64,000 nucleotides of DNA from Candidatus Poribacteria bacterium (GTDB lineage Bacteria > Poribacteria > WGA-4E > JAJDTR01), in the NCBI GenBank assembly GCA_028820655.1, contig JAPPIK010000004.1, positions 1 through 64,000 of the forward strand, read 5' to 3'. The notes beneath the pieces were generated by a model. It did not search any database, was not told where the DNA came from, and saw only the letters and a program-made list of their open reading frames with translations. This document shows positions 61,390 to 64,000 of the stretch, piece by piece (the stretch's first letter is position 1; every line of letters begins with the position of its first letter). A program made the position numbers and the translations under genes.

Positions 61390-62157
61390 TTAGCTCTTTT
61401 CACCTCCCTGTTTGAGGAACGGTGTGAGGAGATCGATGGGAATCGGAAACACGAGTGTTGAATTCTTCTCTGCCGAAACTTCAACCAGTGCCTGCAGGAA
61501 TCGCAACTGAATTGCGGTGGGCGTTGCGCTCAACATCGACGCCGCATCTGTCAGCGCATGGGCGGACTCCAATTCACCTTCCGCATGGGTAACCTTGGCG
61601 CGCCGTTCCCTTTCCGCTTCCGCCTGCTTTGCCATGGCTCGCTGCATCTCGGAGGGCAAATCAACATGCTTGATCTCCATGGCAAGAACCTGTACACCCC
61701 ACGGTTTGCAGTGTTCCCCGATGATTGCTTCAAGGTCTTGATTTAGTTTTTCGCGCTCGGAAAGTAAATCATCAAGCTCCGCCCTTCCAAGAACGCTGCG
61801 CAACGTGGTCTGCGCCACTTGGGCAATGGCAAACCCGAAATCCTCTACTTCAACCACGGCTTTGTCCGCGTTCACCACGCGAAAGGAAAGCACCGCGTTC
61901 ACACTCACCGAGACGTTGTCTTTGGTGATTACATCCTGCGGGGTGACATCCTGCACGACCACCCGTAGGCTGACTTTCTGCATGCGCTCAATCCAGAATG
62001 GAATCAGCCACACCCAGCCGGGTCCTCTTGTTCCGCTGAGCCAGCCAAGACGAAAAACAACAGCTCTTTCATATTGTTTGAGAACACGAAATGAGGTTGA
62101 TAGAACAATGATAACAACAATCCCGCCAATCATGTGAAGTATTCCAAATTCCGGCAT
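61390..62157 (-). CDS. Slipin (stomatin-like SPFH domain protein)
   Basis: A 255-residue membrane-associated protein of the stomatin/prohibitin (SPFH) class. Residues 5-23 form one hydrophobic anchor ([16 protein letters not shown]). The SPFH body has [40 protein letters not shown] and [20 protein letters not shown], and the C-terminal coil [20 protein letters not shown]. These proteins form membrane scaffolds. No NfeD-like protease partner is seen beside it; the usual partner may lie elsewhere. AAGGGAGA precedes the ATG. Confidence 0.93.
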   Translation of the reverse strand: MPEFGILHMIGGIVVIIVLSTSFRVLKQYERAVVFRLGWLSGTRGPGWVWLIPFWIERMQKVSLRVVVQDVTPQDVITKDNVSVSVNAVLSFRVVNADKAVVEVEDFGFAIAQVAQTTLRSVLGRAELDDLLSEREKLNQDLEAIIGEHCKPWGVQVLAMEIKHVDLPSEMQRAMAKQAEAERERRAKVTHAEGELESAHALTDAASMLSATPTAIQLRFLQALVEVSAEKNSTLVFPIPIDLLTPFLKQGGEKS

Positions 62158-62560
62158 TCAACAGTCTCCCTTGTGACCTTGCGATGAAATCATCCTCTTT
62201 TGTTGAGGTAAAGGATTTGATGAGTAATCTTCATCTTGAGAAAACATCCGCTTTTAGACGCCTCTCTAAGCGCGCAGAGCACAGCCCTATCCTTTTCCGT
62301 AACGCGAAATGGTATATTAGCATATCAAAGATTCCGCGTCAATCAAATCGGTGCGTGGACGACGAGAATGCGCTATTCGGGGCGTATCGAGGTGACATGT
62401 GCGCTTACCGGCAATCTTGGGAAAATGGTGTGTTGCGTTAGGGTGGGGCTGCGTTCAATACAGTGTTGTAGAATAGGGTGGGAAAGTATGGCGCCTCGCC
62501 GGTCAATCCTAAAGTCAATCTCAACGTATTTGGTCGCGAGGCGCCGACACTCCGCATAAA
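62158..62560. other. Intergenic region with a perfect inverted repeat
   Basis: About 400 bases. It contains a 10-base perfect inverted repeat with a 36-base spacer (62490-62545). I find no supported gene. Confidence 0.55.
62490..62545. repeat. 10-base perfect inverted repeat
   Basis: GGCGCCTCGC (62490-62499) and GCGAGGCGCC (62536-62545), spacer 36 bases. It begins 16 bases after the anti-sigma gene in its direction of transcription. It could be an RNA hairpin at the end of the sigma/anti-sigma transcript, although no T run follows. Confidence 0.6.
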
Positions 62561-63094
62561 TTATCTCTCTTGTATAAGCACCTCCACGGGCATCGTTGAC
62601 TCGGTATCTTCAATTGGAGTCGGTATTCCTCTGATTTCAGCCCACGATGTTGTGACAACATGCGCGCTCCTCCACACAGAACTGGTGGGAGACGAAACAC
62701 GCCTCGAATTGTCGGACTCACTGAAAAATGTGAGTTTCACCAGAAAGACGGTTAGCATCAGGTAGAATACCATCGCGGTGCAGTTGACAAGCGTCGGGTG
62801 TGGATTCAATTTCAAAGCACGGAGAACTCGAACAAAGGGATTTGCAAAGAAAGCGGGACGATTAAAGTTCTCCTCCTTGGCAATTCGTCTTTGAATGCGG
62901 TCGGCAAGATCCGGCGGGGGTGCAGGATCCGGAAGATTTTCTAGGAGCGACACCGTACGCAGCATCTCCTCATATTCCGCCGCGCACTTTGGACACGTTT
63001 CAAGGTGCCGTGTGAATCCATCATTTTCTGGCAGTTGGACATTTGAACTTGAGCGAATCACCTGTATATGTGTCATGAAATCGTCGCAGTTCAA
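62561..63094 (-). CDS. Anti-sigma factor with zinc-finger-like N terminus and one membrane span
   Basis: A 177-residue protein. The N-terminal part has the anti-sigma zinc-binding pattern: RHLETCPKCAAEYEEM (H-x3-C-x2-C). A transmembrane helix follows (about 110-130: CTAMVFYLMLTVFLVKLTFF), then a periplasmic tail of about 45 residues. The start is a TTG with a very strong AAAGGAGG site six to eight bases upstream. It follows the ECF sigma-factor gene by 31 bases, the standard sigma/anti-sigma pair. It would hold the sigma factor at the membrane until a signal releases it. Confidence 0.88.
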   Translation of the reverse strand: MNCDDFMTHIQVIRSSSNVQLPENDGFTRHLETCPKCAAEYEEMLRTVSLLENLPDPAPPPDLADRIQRRIAKEENFNRPAFFANPFVRVLRALKLNPHPTLVNCTAMVFYLMLTVFLVKLTFFSESDNSRRVSSPTSSVWRSAHVVTTSWAEIRGIPTPIEDTESTMPVEVLIQER

Positions 63095-63125
63095 GATAGT
63101 ACCTCCTTTCTTAGCACTACCACCT

Positions 63126-63677
63126 CTACAGATCCTTGAGCATCGATTTGAGGTTCCTTATCGCCGTGTTCAGGCGTGAAGCCACTGTGCCTTCTGAACA
63201 ATCCAATACAAGCGCAATCTCACGATATTTTAGATTCTGCGCGTAAAAAAGCACAACTACGGCGCGCTGTTTCGGCGGCAATTGATTGATTGCCGCCTGT
63301 ATCAAGTTGTCTCGCTCGGTTTTCAGTGCTAACCGCTCCGGAATATCTGCCTCGGCATTACAGCCCGGTTCCCGCAGACTGTTGGAGTAAGATATCAATG
63401 TGCGGCCTCGGGAGTCGGACTTGCGAATATGTTGTTGGCAGGTATTGATTGCCACTCGATACAACCAAGTTGAGAATTTCGACTGAAACTGGAAGGATTC
63501 AAGTGATTTGTAAGCTTCCAGAAACGTCTCTTGGGTTGCATCCGATGCATCGTCAGGGTTACCAAGCATTCGGCAAGCGAGCCCATAAATTTTGGTGTAA
63601 TGACGTTGCACAAGTTCGTTGAAGGCACTCCCATCGCCTTCAACCGTTTTGTGGACGTAGACATCGTCAGGAATCAT
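63126..63677 (-). CDS. ECF (sigma-E type) RNA polymerase sigma factor
   Basis: A 183-residue sigma factor. The ATG at 63677 (IPDDVYVHKTVEGDGSAFNE) is preferred over one at 63689; neither has a clear binding site. Region 2 is LACRMLGNPDDASDATQETF and STWLYRVAINTCQQHI; region 4 is LPPKQRAVVVLFYAQNLKYR with EIALVLDCSEGTVASRLNTA. It has no extra domain. It directs RNA polymerase to a stress or envelope regulon and is held by the anti-sigma factor encoded next to it. I find no clear autoregulated ECF promoter upstream. Confidence 0.93.
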   Translation of the reverse strand: MIPDDVYVHKTVEGDGSAFNELVQRHYTKIYGLACRMLGNPDDASDATQETFLEAYKSLESFQFQSKFSTWLYRVAINTCQQHIRKSDSRGRTLISYSNSLREPGCNAEADIPERLALKTERDNLIQAAINQLPPKQRAVVVLFYAQNLKYREIALVLDCSEGTVASRLNTAIRNLKSMLKDL

Positions 63678-63816
63678 ATAACATACCATGTAAAAAAGAA
63701 CTCAACAATCCACCGAAGTATTAGTGGAATTCCGCGTTGCGTTTCTTCATGTTCGATGCCGTTAATTTAGCAGATTGAGGAATCGACTCTTCGTTGAGTG
63801 TCAGGCTAGCCGGGAC

Positions 63817-63845
63817 TTGCGAAACTTCGCTATCTTTGTTAGAAT
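63817..63845 (+). promoter_or_regulatory. Candidate sigma-70 promoter of the ABC gene at the window end
   Basis: TTGCGA (63817-63822), a 17-base spacer and TAGAAT (63840-63845). Transcription would begin near 63852, about 85 bases before the GTG at 63938. It stands divergent to the sigma-factor gene. Confidence 0.55.
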
Positions 63846-63937
63846 ATCGTCTGCTGTGCCTATAGTGTTTACGTGCGGTTAAATTTTCAAGATCACGCAT
63901 GATACCAATTTAGCACACATTTTCGGAGTTTATCGAT

Positions 63938-64000
63938 GTGATTGAAGTTCAGAATTTGTCCAAATCAGTCGAAGGACATACAATTCTCTCCGACCTGACG
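63938..64000 (+). CDS. ABC transporter ATP-binding protein, N-terminal fragment (cut by window end)
   Basis: Starting at GTG 63938, the 21 codons before the window edge read VIEVQNLSKSVEGHTILSDL and one more residue. That is the standard first strand and turn of an ABC ATPase, before the Walker A motif. GGAG lies nine bases upstream. The rest of the gene is outside the window, so the transporter class is unknown. Confidence 0.65.
   Translation, partial: MIEVQNLSKSVEGHTILSDLT

Noticed and set aside
62478-62765. A 95-codon plus-strand frame beginning in the inverted-repeat region
   Set aside because: It is mostly antisense to the anti-sigma gene, which has a strong ribosome binding site and clear domains.

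Overview
The window looks like a chromosomal segment of a Gram-negative, sponge- or marine-associated bacterium, most probably a member of Candidatus Poribacteria or a close relative. This assignment is inference from gene content. It rests on the large number of phytanoyl-CoA-dioxygenase-family (PhyH) proteins, secreted WD40 and LamG proteins, a sulfatase, GH36-type glycosidases, a secretion tail with the motif PNPFNPETWIPY, a Kdo transferase (so lipopolysaccharide and an outer membrane) and a beta-RFAP synthase (methanopterin route). There is no rRNA, tRNA, transposase or CRISPR array that I can see. From 1370 to 58860 every gene except one (46024-47490) is on the minus strand.

Layout. 1-3300: a tandem hairpin repeat, then three secreted LamG proteins. 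3354-13806: four PhyH enzymes, a prolyl-hydroxylase-type 2OG oxygenase and two GH36-like glycosidases; the two glycosidases, one PhyH and the 2OG oxygenase form a tight operon. 14146-17373: a polytopic DUF6785/DUF6784-like membrane protein and a luciferase-like flavin oxidoreductase. 17397-22606: two WD40 proteins, one with a dockerin between its propellers, the other a lipoprotein. 23116-34631: a catabolic-looking run of sulfatase, aldo/keto reductase, SMP-30 lactonase, six PhyH enzymes and an amidohydrolase, with two translationally overlapping pairs. 34706-48508: a third GH36 enzyme with an NPCBM domain, another WD40 protein, an alpha/alpha-barrel glycosidase-like protein, a metallo-beta-lactamase-fold hydrolase, a DJ-1/PfpI protein, a further PhyH, a J-domain protein, a secreted FG-GAP-like protein and beta-RFAP synthase. 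48707-53347: a large WD40-cohesin-dockerin protein with a C-terminal sorting-type tail, a repeat island and a fourth LamG protein. 53728-64000: more ordinary genes (TolC/HlyD/ABC-ATPase export operon, SDR, thioredoxin, Kdo transferase, dihydroneopterin aldolase, slipin, anti-sigma and ECF sigma factor) and the start of an ABC ATPase running off the window.

How it may work together (inference). Eleven PhyH-family proteins and one prolyl-hydroxylase-like 2OG oxygenase are interleaved with three GH36-like glycosidases, a sulfatase, a lactonase, an aldo/keto reductase, a flavin monooxygenase-like enzyme, an amidohydrolase and a polytopic membrane protein. None of the GH36 enzymes, and not the sulfatase, has a visible signal peptide, so the picture is cytosolic breakdown of imported, decorated (sulfated, alkylated or glycosylated) small glycosides, with the dioxygenases removing or hydroxylating substituents. 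Secreted WD40, LamG and cohesin/dockerin proteins would act at the cell surface.

Intergenic DNA carries at least four families of short dispersed hairpin-type repeats, including one family with apparent compensatory base changes and one with a 43-base identical inverted pair 17 kb apart. A roughly 230-base module near the left end of the window recurs at 52.2-52.4 kb.
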